A DNA stretch of 64,000 nucleotides from Planctomycetota bacterium (GCA_015075375.1 JABTUM010000003.1:806001-870000); one strand, 5' to 3'; positions 1 to 9,256 are shown, numbered from the stretch's first letter. Notes: a model not told the origin generated them from the letters alone. Translations and numbers: made by a program.

Positions 1-1
1 C

Positions 2-634
2 GGCGCGGCGTGCTTTCTGTGCGAATTCGCGGAAGCGCTGACGCGCGAAACGTCCGGCAGCGGCGGCGAACCGTCCAGCGGCGCGGACGACGAACCGCTG
101 TACGAACTCCTGCAGGCGGCGATCGAGGCGCTCGACGAAGGCGTCGCGCCGGGTGCGGTGCTGATTCAGTTCACGCTCCAGGCGCTGGAAGCGCAGGGTT
201 TCCTGCCGGACCTCGAACGCTGCGGCGCGTGCGGCGCGGAACTGAACGCTTCGCGGCGTCCGGCGCGGCTGAGTCCCGAAGGGCTGGTCTGCGAAGCCTG
301 CCTGGCCGGTGAGGCGCTCGAGAAGCTGCCGGTGGGCGCCGCGCCGCCGGGCGATCCGCGCGAACTGGCGCGGCTGCTCGATGCGCCGCCGGGTTCGCAG
401 CCCGCGCCGGTGGTCTGGATCAGCCCCGAGCTGCTCGCGGCGTTGAAGCATATCAAGCGCACGGGGAAGCCGGTGCGGCTAAGCGCGGCGGCCGCGCGGC
501 TGGGCGCGCGCACGCTGGTGGCGCTGGTTCACCACGCGCTGGAACAGGATCTGCGCACGCTGCGCGCGGCGGCGCGGGCGGTGCTGGCGCTGGGGCCGAA
601 GCGAACGGTGGCGCAGCGACCACGACCGGCGTGA
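2..634 (+). CDS. recO: DNA repair protein RecO, 5'-truncated by window edge
   Basis: RecO is the mediator that with RecR loads RecA on SSB-coated single strands in RecF-pathway repair. Only the C-terminal part is visible: the frame is open from base 2, so the first ATG-like codons inside it are internal. The visible part carries the typical helical region (LYELLQAAIEAL, then QFTLQALEAQGFLPDL) and a CxxC...CxxC zinc-binding pair (CGACGAEL, then CEAC) expected in many RecO proteins. The last ~60 residues form the usual C-terminal helical tail (ISPELLAALKHI). It converges on the histidine kinase gene. Assignment rests on the order of these motifs; the N-terminal OB fold cannot be checked. Confidence 0.8.
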   Translation, partial: GAACFLCEFAEALTRETSGSGGEPSSGADDEPLYELLQAAIEALDEGVAPGAVLIQFTLQALEAQGFLPDLERCGACGAELNASRRPARLSPEGLVCEACLAGEALEKLPVGAAPPGDPRELARLLDAPPGSQPAPVVWISPELLAALKHIKRTGKPVRLSAAAARLGARTLVALVHHALEQDLRTLRAAARAVLALGPKRTVAQRPRPA

Positions 635-654
635 CGGGCGGCCGGGAGCAACCT

Positions 655-686
655 CCCTCACCCTGCCCTCTCCCAGGGGAAGAGGG
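655..686. repeat. CCCTC-rich imperfect palindrome in convergent gap
   Basis: Between recO and the kinase gene the sequence reads CCCTCACCCTGCCCTCTCCC followed by AGGGGAAGAGGG, so CCCTCTCCC can pair with GGGGAAGAGGG to give a short hairpin. Elements of this CCCTC/GAGGG type are common intergenic repeats in many high-GC bacteria. It sits just after both stop codons and could act as a terminator or mRNA end, although it lacks a T run. Confidence 0.45.
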
Positions 687-717
687 AACGGAAGGACTAC
701 ACCCAACAACGGCGGTC

Positions 718-2697
718 TCAGTCGGCGGCGGGCGAGGCTTCGGCGCGTACGCCGGCGGCGGGGAGGCGCACTTCGAAGCGCGCGCCGGGCCGCCCGTCCG
801 CGCGCGGAACGAGTTGCAGCGTGCCGCCGTGGTCTTCGACGATGCGGCGGGCGATGGAGAGCCCCAGACCGGTGCCCTTGCCCATCGGCTTGGTGGTGAA
901 GAACGGTTCGAAGAGTTCGCGCTGCAGCAATTCGGGCACACCGGGCCCGTCGTCTTCGACGATCAGCAGCACGCCGGCGTCCTGCGGCGCTTCCCGCGCG
1001 CGCAGCGTGACCCGCCCGCCTCCGCGGCGCGCGCGCTCGGCTTCTTCGAGCGTCTCCAGCGCATCGGCGGCGTTGGTGACGAGGTTCACCAGCACCTGTT
1101 CAAGTTCGTTGGGCGCGACGGCCACGTCGGGCAGCGCTTCGGCGGGCGCGGCGCATTCCAGCTCGATGCCGCGCAGCTTCAGGCTGTGCGCGGTGAGTTC
1201 GGCGACCTTGGTGAGCAGCCTCTCGGGCGCCACGCGTTCACGTTCGCCGCCGGTTTTGCGCGCGAAGTCGAGCATGCCCTGGACGATCTTGCGGCAGCGG
1301 CGCGTCTGGCTCTCGATCGCCTCCAGATCGGCCTCTTTCGCGGCGCGTCCGGCGCGGGCGTCTTCCAGGACCATCTGCGCATAGCCCAGGATCGTGCCCA
1401 GCGGCGTATTGAGTTCGTGCGCGACGCCGGCGGCGAGGCGGCCGACGGCGTGGAGCTTCTCGGCGTGGCGCACTTGACGCTCCAGCGAGCGCCGCGCGGT
1501 CACTTCGCGCGAGACGACGACGACGCCCTGCGCTTCGCCTTCAGGGGTGCGCACGGCGCTGACGGTGTTCTCGAAGCTGCGCCCGCCGGACTCGAGATCG
1601 ACGCGGACGGGCCGCTGGGGTGCTTCGAGCGCCTTCGGCGGCGCGGGCGGATCGGCGCCGAGCATCGCGAGGACGCTGGGGCAGAGTTCGCCGCCCTGTT
1701 CGAGCGCGTCGTGGAGGCACTCGTCGGGATCGCCCTTCTCGCACGCTTCGGGGTCGTCGCGCGGGTCGGCGCCTTCGTGAACGCACGGTTCGTGCAGCGC
1801 TCCGCGCGATCCGGGTTCGGCGACGAGCGTGCCGGCTCGGCGCAGCGTATCGGTCAGCGTCTCCACGCCGCTGGACTGCGCGGCGCTGTTGGCGAGAAGC
1901 ACCTTGGCGTGCAGATCGACGACCATCACGCCTTCGTTCATGCATTCGAGAATCGCGCGCGCGCGCTGGTGCTCGGCCTTGAGCTTACGCTCGGCGCGGG
2001 CGAGTCGTTCGACGCGGTCGGCGAGATCGGCGTTGAGGCGGCGCACGTCTCGGCCGCGGCGGCGCAGGTGCTCCATGATCGTCGTGACGAGATAGGCGCT
2101 GAAGCAGAGCGTGAGGATCAGCGCGAGCGCCAGCCCGCCGCGCTCCCAGAGCGAGGCCGGATGGAAGCCGAGTTCCACTTCCAGGGGCCACGATCCCAGC
2201 CAAGGCAAAGCTTCGGCGAGCGCCAGGAAGGCGACGACGCCACTGGTCAGCGCCGCGACGCCGTAGGCTTTGCGGCGGTCGAAGAGGATCGCCGCGATGA
2301 CCACGTGATGCGTGAAGAAGAAGACGAAGGGATTCGAGAGCCCGCCGGAGAAGAAGATCAGGAGGCCAAGGCCGACGATGTCGAGGCCGATCTGGAGCAG
2401 GCCTTCGGCCAGCAGCGCGCGCAACGCGCGGTCGGGATGGTTGCGCCGCATGCCGTACAACGCGAAGTTGAAGGCCAGCATCGCGCCCAGCACCGCCCAC
2501 AGGGCCGCGGGCGAAGCAACGACTCGAAATCCTTGCGCCAGCGCGACCGCCAAGCAGACGCCGCTCAAGGCGATCCAGCGCAAGTTGATCAGCCAGGCGA
2601 GCCGGCCGTCCAACTCGTCACGCTGCGCCAACTCTTCGAACGGGTCGCCCGCAAGCGCGCCCGTCGCCGGCTGTGGTTCAGTCGCCTTACCGATCAT
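718..2697 (-). CDS. Membrane sensor histidine kinase, RegB-like quinone motif
   Basis: A hybrid-free sensor kinase of 659 residues. The first ~200 residues form about six membrane segments with a GGLSNPF heptad at residues 118-124, the motif linked to quinone sensing in RegB/PrrB redox kinases. Then come a short coiled coil, a PAS-like segment (ILECMNEGVMVVD), a linker with four cysteines (C305, C319, C327, C339), the HisKA box HELNTPLG with H427, and an ATPase domain with N box (NLVTNAADAL), G1 (DDGPGVPE) and G2 (GTGLGLSIA). I chose the ATG at 2697 over one eight codons upstream because AGGAAGG lies six bases before it. No response regulator is adjacent, so the partner is unknown. A redox-sensing role is inference from the motif. 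A TATAGT -10-like hexamer lies at 2736-2741. Confidence 0.88.
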   Translation of the reverse strand: MIGKATEPQPATGALAGDPFEELAQRDELDGRLAWLINLRWIALSGVCLAVALAQGFRVVASPAALWAVLGAMLAFNFALYGMRRNHPDRALRALLAEGLLQIGLDIVGLGLLIFFSGGLSNPFVFFFTHHVVIAAILFDRRKAYGVAALTSGVVAFLALAEALPWLGSWPLEVELGFHPASLWERGGLALALILTLCFSAYLVTTIMEHLRRRGRDVRRLNADLADRVERLARAERKLKAEHQRARAILECMNEGVMVVDLHAKVLLANSAAQSSGVETLTDTLRRAGTLVAEPGSRGALHEPCVHEGADPRDDPEACEKGDPDECLHDALEQGGELCPSVLAMLGADPPAPPKALEAPQRPVRVDLESGGRSFENTVSAVRTPEGEAQGVVVVSREVTARRSLERQVRHAEKLHAVGRLAAGVAHELNTPLGTILGYAQMVLEDARAGRAAKEADLEAIESQTRRCRKIVQGMLDFARKTGGERERVAPERLLTKVAELTAHSLKLRGIELECAAPAEALPDVAVAPNELEQVLVNLVTNAADALETLEEAERARRGGGRVTLRAREAPQDAGVLLIVEDDGPGVPELLQRELFEPFFTTKPMGKGTGLGLSIARRIVEDHGGTLQLVPRADGRPGARFEVRLPAAGVRAEASPAAD

Positions 2698-3033
2698 GTC
2701 CGCCTTCCTGCACGTGAGCACCGCTCGACCCGCCTACTATAAAGGAGGACGCGGGCGTGAACAGGGCGCAGCGTGGACTGTCTTCGGAGCTTCGGCAATC
2801 CCACTAGTTCGCACAGGTGCAAAGGTTAATGGGAATTTGTTGGCTGAAATACGGCTCAAATCCAGGGAATTGTGTTTCATCCCGCTTCAAATTCAACATA
2901 ATAACCACACAGCGTGCAAGTTGGGGCTTTCCAAGCGCGCTACGGTTCTCGGGTTCTGGATCCGACCCCTCGTCCGCGCGTTCGCCCCATCTCGATCGGT
3001 TCCGCGTTCGAAGCGATAAGGATGATACGCATC
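2698..3033. other. Divergent intergenic region, kinase / C25 peptidase
   Basis: This 336-nt gap separates two divergently transcribed genes. It is noticeably AT-richer from about 2810 to 2930. On the minus strand TATAGT at 2736-2741 may be the kinase -10 box. On the plus strand CATAAT at 2897-2902 with TTTCAT 16 bases upstream is a weak promoter candidate for the peptidase gene. I see no ORF with a ribosome binding site and no known RNA. Confidence 0.4.
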
Positions 3034-6000
3034 ATGGGTTTACAACGAGGCGGGGTCCTGCTGCTGACCTTGACTCTGTGCGGGCTGAGCGCCGAGGCGG
3101 CCACCTTCAAGTGGACGGGCAACGCGGGTAATACGCTTTGGGGAACCCCGGGCAACTGGGATCGCAACAGCGTGCCGGGCGCGGGCGACGACGTACAGGT
3201 GCCCGTAAACGCCGTGATTACGGTCAATGTGCCGGGCGCGGTCCGCTCGTTTACGGTCTCCCAGCAGCGCAGCCTGGTGCTGAAGCTCGACCAGAACCTG
3301 ACCGTGAGCCAGAACTTCACGCTGGGCCAGCATGTCAACGCGGTCTTCGAAAGCAATGCCAACCGCACGCTCGATATCGGCGGCAACTTCACAGTCGGGC
3401 AGCATTCGAGCCTGAACCAGAACAGCGGGAACGTGCTGATTGGCGGGATCGCCGATTTCGACCAGCATACGACCTTCAGCATCAACAGCGGTTCGTTCAT
3501 CGCCGAGGGCGATATTTTCGTCGATCAGCATGCCGACGTGTACATGAACGGCGGGCTGATTCGCACCGACGAAGATTTTCATATCGACCAGCACGCCAAC
3601 GTGTACCTGAACGGGGGCGCCACGCTTTCGATCGGCGGTGTGCTCGACAAGGATAAGAAGGGAAACCTCTACAACAACGGTGGCACGCTGCCGGTGACCG
3701 TGCGCGAACTGCGCGCGGCGCCCGAAGCCGGTGGCGCGCTGGTGGAGTGGGACGCGGCCTCCGAAGAACGCAACTTGGGCTTCCATGTCTGGCGGCGCGA
3801 AACGCCGGAGGAAGCGCCGGGGGACGAAGCCGGTCCCGTTGCTCCGCGCGCGCCCGGCGGCAAGACCTTCGTTTCGAATGGTTCGGGAAACTGGAACAAC
3901 TCGAACACCTGGCGCGATCAGAACAACCAGCCCGGAGTACCCGGACCGCTGGATCTCGCGACCGTTCGCAGCAACCACCAGATCACGGTCAACGCGGCGG
4001 CCACGGTGGACTTCCTGACGCTCAATACGAGCGCCGCCCCGGCGCTATCGTTCACGGGCGGCAACGACCTGACGGTGCTGACGCGCCTGGAACTGCAACG
4101 CAACAGCGAAGTGCGTTCGGCCTTCTTCAGCTTCGGATCGAAGCTCAATCTCGCTCACAACGCGGTATTTGATCTGCGTGGGAACGCGTTCACGATCTCC
4201 ACGAGCATCCTGTTGAGTTCCATGCAGGTCGATTTAGGCAACGGCGATTCGGCCAACCAGTCGGCGCATATCGTGAACGCCGGCAACATCACCGTCTCCG
4301 GGGCGATCATCGCCTCGGGCCTGCTCATGCTCGGTTCGCACAGCGACGTCGCCCTGAACCACGGGAGCGTGGTCTCGGTCAATTCGGGCGGCGTCATTAA
4401 CGCCATCGCGGGAACCGATTTCATCACGGACTTCGCGCTGCTCCACGGGGCCACCGCGGCCGACCGCTACACGATTTCGCTCAACGGCGGCGCGCTGGAA
4501 TGGGACCATATCAAGCTCGAGAATCTGGGCGCGACCGGCCTGACGATCACCAATACGGTGGACACGAACCCCGGGCGCGTCTGGTTCGCCAGCGGGACGG
4601 CCGGCGGGCGGTACATCACTTACAACGAGAGCACCGCCGGCGACAGCTACCGCTTCACGGACGTCTCGTTCTCGAACAGCGGCGTCGCGCAAGCCGTGCG
4701 CCTGCCCAACGGGAGCAACGGGACGCTGATCTTCGACCGGCACGCGAGCGACACGCCGCCCAACCAGAACGTGAACTGGCTGGGACCGAACGTGAACGGC
4801 GTGATCCACCGCGGCAGCGTGGGCGATTTTCCGCCCATGTCGCACTTCGACGGCAACGGCGGCGTCGTACAGTGGGGCAACGCGAATACGCTGCCCGTCA
4901 CGGTCACCGGCCTCGATGCGATGCTCGAAGCCGGCGGCGTGGTCGTGACGTGGGACGTGGCGTCCGAAGTTCAGAATCTGGGCTTTCACCTGTGGCGAGG
5001 TTCGGTCGAAACCTCGGAACAGGCGGCGCGCGCGGCCGAAACGCCAGGCGGCTGGATCGAGGCGCCGCTCGCCGATAACCCCGCTGACACCGATACGCGG
5101 CGCACGCGCGGGCGCAAACTGCCCGCTCCGGCCCCCGACTTGGAGGCCTCGATGGCGGCGCAGGGCTGGCGTCGCGTGACCGACGCGCCGCTGCCTGGAC
5201 GCCTCTCGCATCCGGCCTCGAAGACGTACCGCTTTTACGACGCGCCTGAGGCGCCGGGCGTTTACGAATACGCGCTGGAGTCGGTGGCCCTCGACGGCAC
5301 GCGCGAACTTTTCCGCTTCGCGTCGCCGCCGGTGCGGCTGGACCGGTCGGGCGGCGCTCCGGTATCGCTGGCCGGCCTCGACGCCATGCTGGCGCAGGTC
5401 GAACGCAGCTTTGAGTCGGCGCGCGGACGGGACTCGCGGGATCGTTTCGCCGCGGCCGGTTCGTTACGGTCCGCGCGCGTGGCGGTGCTGCACGACGATC
5501 CGGTCTGGTCGCCGGCGCACGCGGCTTCTGCCGGCGGCGATGCGGCAACAGCGGACCTCGACGCCGTGGCCGATGCGGAGAACGTTCATCCCGGCTTCGT
5601 TCCGCCGCCGGGCATGCCCGGCGTGCGCGAGGTCGCGGCGCGGGCCGCCGGCGACGCGGTGCTGGCCGATCTGCCCGCGTACCAGGCTGACGTGCCCGAA
5701 TTGAAGAGCGCGCGGCCGCCCGCCGCGGGTTTCGACGCGGCGAAGCTCGTCACTTCCGGGCGCGGCGTGCTCTTGATCCGGCAGGCCGATCTGCCCGGCG
5801 GCTACACGCTGGCGGGTTCGCAGTTGTGGTACGAAGGGCGGCCGTGCAAAGCGCTGGCCTACGACGCCGATCGCGATGCGTGGGCCGTCTACGCGCCGGG
5901 CTATACCGACGATTACACCGACCGCGACGCGTACTTCCTGCGCGCGGGCAAGCGCACAGCGGCCGGAAATGCGCCGGCCGCGAAGAACCTCTTCCGCGAC

Positions 6001-7785
6001 GGGCTGACCGCGTTCACCACCGCGCCGGCGCGCTCCGAAGCGCGCTTTGAGGATCTGTATTTCCAGTTCAACCGCAAGCCGCGGATCTTCCGGCCTTATT
6101 TCTCGAGCCAGTTGCTGAGCGCCACCGATACGACGGGCACGACGCGGAACGTTCAGGTCGCCTCGCATTCGGCCACGGCCGATGCCGCAACGCTGCGCGT
6201 GATCGTGTACAGCCATTCGTTCGAGGACGCGGTGGACCCCGATCACGAGTTGCAGGTGGTCTTGAACGGCACACCGCTGGGTCAGGCGCGCTGGGACGGC
6301 GGTCAGCGCATGCTCGAACTGAGCTTTGAGGTGCCGGCGGCGCTCCTGCGCGACGCGGCGCCCAACGACGTGGCGCTGACGACCCCGGCGTTGGCCGGCG
6401 TGGCTTCGCAACTCGCGTTTCTGTACGCGGTGCAGGTGGATTACACGAAGCGGCTGGAAGGCCCGGGCGCGGTGGCGCTGGAGGCCGGCCCCGCGGGGCT
6501 GTACGAAGTCTCGGACCTGCCGACGGAGCGCGTCTGGGTCGTCGATGCGCGTAAGCCGCAAGCGGCGAAGCTGGTGGCATGCGAAACGCAAAGCGACGGC
6601 GCGGGCGGGTTCGTCGCACGCTTCAAGGCCGCGCCCGGCGGCGGGCACGGCTACCTGATCGTTCCGTACGGAGCGGAGCTGCTCCCGCAAAGCGTGGGCA
6701 CCGCGCGGATCGAAGCGCTTCCGCGCGGCATAGACTACCTCGCCACCGGACCCGCGCTCTTCGAGGACGAACTGGCGCCGCTCCTGGCGCAGCGCCAAGC
6801 CGACGGGTTGAACGCGGTCTTCGTGGACCAGCAGCAGCTCTTCGACAGCTACGGCTGCGGGCGCTTCGGCCCGGCGGGGATCTACCGCGCGGCGTACGCC
6901 GCGAAGCCGCGCTTCCTCTTATTGGCCGGCCGGACCACCTACGATTACCGCGGGCGCGTGGCTCCGGCGGGAATCGATCCGCTCTGCCCGACGATCCTGG
7001 CGACGAGCAGCACGCTGGCGCAGATTCCGGGCGATCCCTGGTACGGCGATTTCGGACGCGGGCCGCAGGTCGCGGTGGGGCGCTTCGCGGTGAACACCGA
7101 AGCGCAGCTCGCGGCGGCGGTGCAGCGGACGCTCGATCACGCGGGCCTGCCGGGCAGCGGCGCGACGGGGCTCCTGGCGGCCGACCGCCTGGACGTGGAC
7201 GCCGGACACTTCGGCCTGGGCGCGGACCTGATCGCGAACGGCGCACCGTTCGTGGATTGGTCGAAGGCATACCTGGGCGATACGCACGCGGCGGCCGCGG
7301 ACGTGACGCAGGCGCTGCAGGACGCTTCGGAAGACGGAACGAACCTGATCGTCTTCGTGGGTCACGGCGCGAGCAATCAGTTCGCGATCGAGAACGTGCT
7401 GAACGCGGCGAAGGCGGCCACATGGTCGGGCAACTCGGTGCTGTTGTCGGCCACCTGCACGGTCAACTATTTCATGCACGACCTCGCGGTGCTGGACACG
7501 ATCCCGGAGTTGCTGATGACGCAGGCCGGCGGAGGGATCGCGGCTTCGTTGGGCTCCAGCGGCTATACGACGCATACGACGCTGGTTGATTTCAACGCCG
7601 CGCTGCTCTCCGGTCTGCCGAAGCATCGCACGTGGGGCGAGGCGCTCCAGGCGGCGCAGAAGGCGGCGCGCACGCGCGCGGCCAAACTGGCCCGCGGCGG
7701 CGATCCCGAAGCGCCCGGCGTTTCCGATCTCGTCCACGAATTCTGCCTGCTGGGCGACCCGGCGCTTCCTATCTTCGAACCGTAG
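3034..7785 (+). CDS. Secreted gingipain-type peptidase (family C25) with duplicated beta modules
   Basis: A 1583-residue exported cysteine peptidase. The start at 3034 gives a clean signal peptide (GGVLLLTLTLCGLSAEA); 3022 is an alternative and the longer upstream frame lacks a signal. Residues ~25-260 hold a beta-solenoid-like region with a GQH/DQH motif recurring about every 20 residues. Two copies of a module follow, each beginning with a W..(N)W...PG(A/V)PG segment and ending in a TLPVTV...WD(A/V)ASE..NLGFH.WR segment near 3700-3800 and 4890-5000. The C-terminal ~500 residues are the C25 catalytic domain with His1444 in VGHGASNQ and Cys1475 in SATCTVNYF, closing with HEFCLLGDPALPI. Both catalytic residues are intact. 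There is no C-terminal sorting domain of the Por or exosortase type that I recognise. Substrate is unknown; extracellular or outer-surface action is inferred. Confidence 0.85.
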   Translation: MGLQRGGVLLLTLTLCGLSAEAATFKWTGNAGNTLWGTPGNWDRNSVPGAGDDVQVPVNAVITVNVPGAVRSFTVSQQRSLVLKLDQNLTVSQNFTLGQHVNAVFESNANRTLDIGGNFTVGQHSSLNQNSGNVLIGGIADFDQHTTFSINSGSFIAEGDIFVDQHADVYMNGGLIRTDEDFHIDQHANVYLNGGATLSIGGVLDKDKKGNLYNNGGTLPVTVRELRAAPEAGGALVEWDAASEERNLGFHVWRRETPEEAPGDEAGPVAPRAPGGKTFVSNGSGNWNNSNTWRDQNNQPGVPGPLDLATVRSNHQITVNAAATVDFLTLNTSAAPALSFTGGNDLTVLTRLELQRNSEVRSAFFSFGSKLNLAHNAVFDLRGNAFTISTSILLSSMQVDLGNGDSANQSAHIVNAGNITVSGAIIASGLLMLGSHSDVALNHGSVVSVNSGGVINAIAGTDFITDFALLHGATAADRYTISLNGGALEWDHIKLENLGATGLTITNTVDTNPGRVWFASGTAGGRYITYNESTAGDSYRFTDVSFSNSGVAQAVRLPNGSNGTLIFDRHASDTPPNQNVNWLGPNVNGVIHRGSVGDFPPMSHFDGNGGVVQWGNANTLPVTVTGLDAMLEAGGVVVTWDVASEVQNLGFHLWRGSVETSEQAARAAETPGGWIEAPLADNPADTDTRRTRGRKLPAPAPDLEASMAAQGWRRVTDAPLPGRLSHPASKTYRFYDAPEAPGVYEYALESVALDGTRELFRFASPPVRLDRSGGAPVSLAGLDAMLAQVERSFESARGRDSRDRFAAAGSLRSARVAVLHDDPVWSPAHAASAGGDAATADLDAVADAENVHPGFVPPPGMPGVREVAARAAGDAVLADLPAYQADVPELKSARPPAAGFDAAKLVTSGRGVLLIRQADLPGGYTLAGSQLWYEGRPCKALAYDADRDAWAVYAPGYTDDYTDRDAYFLRAGKRTAAGNAPAAKNLFRDGLTAFTTAPARSEARFEDLYFQFNRKPRIFRPYFSSQLLSATDTTGTTRNVQVASHSATADAATLRVIVYSHSFEDAVDPDHELQVVLNGTPLGQARWDGGQRMLELSFEVPAALLRDAAPNDVALTTPALAGVASQLAFLYAVQVDYTKRLEGPGAVALEAGPAGLYEVSDLPTERVWVVDARKPQAAKLVACETQSDGAGGFVARFKAAPGGGHGYLIVPYGAELLPQSVGTARIEALPRGIDYLATGPALFEDELAPLLAQRQADGLNAVFVDQQQLFDSYGCGRFGPAGIYRAAYAAKPRFLLLAGRTTYDYRGRVAPAGIDPLCPTILATSSTLAQIPGDPWYGDFGRGPQVAVGRFAVNTEAQLAAAVQRTLDHAGLPGSGATGLLAADRLDVDAGHFGLGADLIANGAPFVDWSKAYLGDTHAAAADVTQALQDASEDGTNLIVFVGHGASNQFAIENVLNAAKAATWSGNSVLLSATCTVNYFMHDLAVLDTIPELLMTQAGGGIAASLGSSGYTTHTTLVDFNAALLSGLPKHRTWGEALQAAQKAARTRAAKLARGGDPEAPGVSDLVHEFCLLGDPALPIFEP

Positions 7786-7856
7786 CCCCCTTCCCCGCCG
7801 GCACACCGGCCTCCGAGAGGCCCTCATCGAGAGCCCTGACCGCGGCAGGCTCCGTA

Positions 7857-7885
7857 TTGCGCCGCGAGGCGTGCGCGGGCATAAT
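7857..7885 (+). promoter_or_regulatory. Sigma-70-like promoter for the PqqD/HprK-like pair
   Basis: TTGCGC at 7857-7862 and CATAAT at 7880-7885 are separated by exactly 17 bases, 21 bases before the PqqD-protein start, and a GGAGGT ribosome binding site follows at 7894-7899. The pair is therefore probably transcribed separately from the C25 gene. Confidence 0.55.
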
Positions 7886-7905
7886 GGGGTTTCGGAGGTG
7901 CACGC

Positions 7906-8301
7906 ATGCCCGTTTTCAAGCGATCGGACAAGGTGGTCTGGGACGAACTCGCAGGCGAGGCGGTGCTCGTGCAGCCCGACCGCGCGGCGACGTTTGTCCT
8001 GAATCCCAGTGGCGCGTTCGTCTGGAAGCGCTGCGACGGGCGCACGCCGGTCGAACGGATCGTGGCGGACCTGTCCGCGGGCGGCGCCGAAGCGGCACGC
8101 GTGGAGGCCGAGACCGCGGCGTTCTGCGCGGCGCTCCAGGCCAAAGGCCTGCTGGAAGAAGCGCCCGCCGCGCCGGCACGCACGGCGCCGCCGGCGCGCT
8201 TCGCCGCTCCGTACGTCGCTCCGCGCGTGAACCTCGAAGAGCTGGCCGACAAGCCCAACCAGCGCCCCGGCAAGCGAGACATCGGCGGCAGCCGCCCGTA
8301 A
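7906..8301 (+). CDS. PqqD-family (RRE-like) protein
   Basis: A 131-residue protein whose first ~90 residues match the PqqD fold: KVVWDELAGEAVLV, then PDRAATFVLNPSGAFVWK, then TPVERIVADL and a final helix ending in KGLLEE. PqqD-type domains bind leader peptides and hand them to modifying enzymes in RiPP pathways. The C-terminal ~40 residues are Pro/Ala/Arg-rich, beyond the usual PqqD length, and probably unstructured. GGAGGT lies six bases before the ATG. The HprK-like gene starts 10 nt after the stop, so the two form an operon. No radical SAM enzyme, precursor peptide or transporter is visible nearby, so a RiPP role is inference only. Confidence 0.75.
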   Translation: MPVFKRSDKVVWDELAGEAVLVQPDRAATFVLNPSGAFVWKRCDGRTPVERIVADLSAGGAEAARVEAETAAFCAALQAKGLLEEAPAAPARTAPPARFAAPYVAPRVNLEELADKPNQRPGKRDIGGSRP

Positions 8302-8311
8302 CCCGCCGCTC

Positions 8312-9247
8312 ATGCCCGCCGCGCCCCTTCGCGCGCTGCGGCGCGTCGAACTCTACGGCTATCCCATCACGGTCGAAGGCGCGTACACGCCCCGGCAGTG
8401 GACGCTGCTGGCCGGAAACCGCGAACCGCGCGGCGGCGCGCCGGCGCTGCTGCACGCCATCCTTGAAAACCCGCCGCACGCGCCGCTGCCGAAGCCTCTT
8501 CCGGGCCGGCTGATCGTCGGCGACGAGTTCACGCTCGATTGTACCGACCGCGTGCTGCGCTGCCGCTTGCCGGCTTCCGGATCGTCCGAACGCCGCCGCC
8601 TGAACGATGCGCGCGAAAGCCTCTGCCGCCACGCGCTCTTCGCGCTGGGCCTGCTGGCCGAACGCCTGGGCCCGCGCGCCGTCTCCACACCGGGGATGGG
8701 CCGGCGTGTGCTGCTGAATCTGCATGCGTCGTCGGTGCTGGGCCGCGGCGGAGCGCTGGTTTTTTGCGGGCGCAGCGGATTCGGCAAGACGACGCTTGCC
8801 ACGCAACTGCTCTCCGGAGCCCCTCAGATCGAGTACGACCTGACGCAGATCCTGCTCGACCCGTCGGGGCGCGAGCCGCCGCGGGTGATCCGCATCGCAC
8901 CGTACCTGAAGCGAAGCTTCGCGGGCACCGCGCGGGATATGCCGCGCGCGGCATCGCGAAATCGTGTGCGGGCATCCGCCCAGGAGCTGGCGCACTCGGC
9001 CGCGCCGCCGCTGGCGGGACTTTTCTGGCTGCAGCAGGCTCCAAGCTGCGCGCTGGAGCCCTTGCCGGCCGCCGATGCCGCGGCGTATCTGCTCCCCCCG
9101 CTCCATTTCGCCTCTGAATTACGTGCGGTGGGCCGCCGGCTGAGCCTGCTGCGCGCGCTGCTGAAGCAGAGCGCCTGCCGGCGATTTCGCTTTCCCAAGA
9201 GTAAGGCGAAGGTGGAGCGTTTCTTGAAGGACGCGGGCTATTTGTAG
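8312..9247 (+). CDS. HprK-related P-loop kinase
   Basis: A 311-residue protein with a P-loop GRSGFGKTT at residues 153-161, followed by YDLTQILLD where HPr-kinase-like proteins place their metal-binding acidic residues. It resembles the HprK-related kinases found beside PqqD-type proteins in lasso-peptide and other RiPP loci rather than the true HPr kinase, whose N-terminal domain is missing. It has no convincing ribosome binding site and is likely translated by coupling to the PqqD gene 10 nt upstream. The gene ends 9 nt before the stop of the convergent pilin gene. The phosphorylated substrate is unknown; a leader or precursor peptide is possible but not shown. Confidence 0.65.
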   Translation: MPAAPLRALRRVELYGYPITVEGAYTPRQWTLLAGNREPRGGAPALLHAILENPPHAPLPKPLPGRLIVGDEFTLDCTDRVLRCRLPASGSSERRRLNDARESLCRHALFALGLLAERLGPRAVSTPGMGRRVLLNLHASSVLGRGGALVFCGRSGFGKTTLATQLLSGAPQIEYDLTQILLDPSGREPPRVIRIAPYLKRSFAGTARDMPRAASRNRVRASAQELAHSAAPPLAGLFWLQQAPSCALEPLPAADAAAYLLPPLHFASELRAVGRRLSLLRALLKQSACRRFRFPKSKAKVERFLKDAGYL

Positions 9248-9256
9248 GCGCGGCGA

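Noticed and set aside
631..2742. 703-codon plus-strand frame antisense to the histidine kinase
   Set aside because: It is rich in Ala/Arg/Glu/His with no domain, and lies opposite a gene with clear kinase motifs; a typical high-GC shadow frame.
2951..2968. GGGTTCTGGATCCGACCC as a tRNA T-arm
   Set aside because: No GTTCRANTC core, no anticodon or acceptor stems nearby; only a small hairpin.
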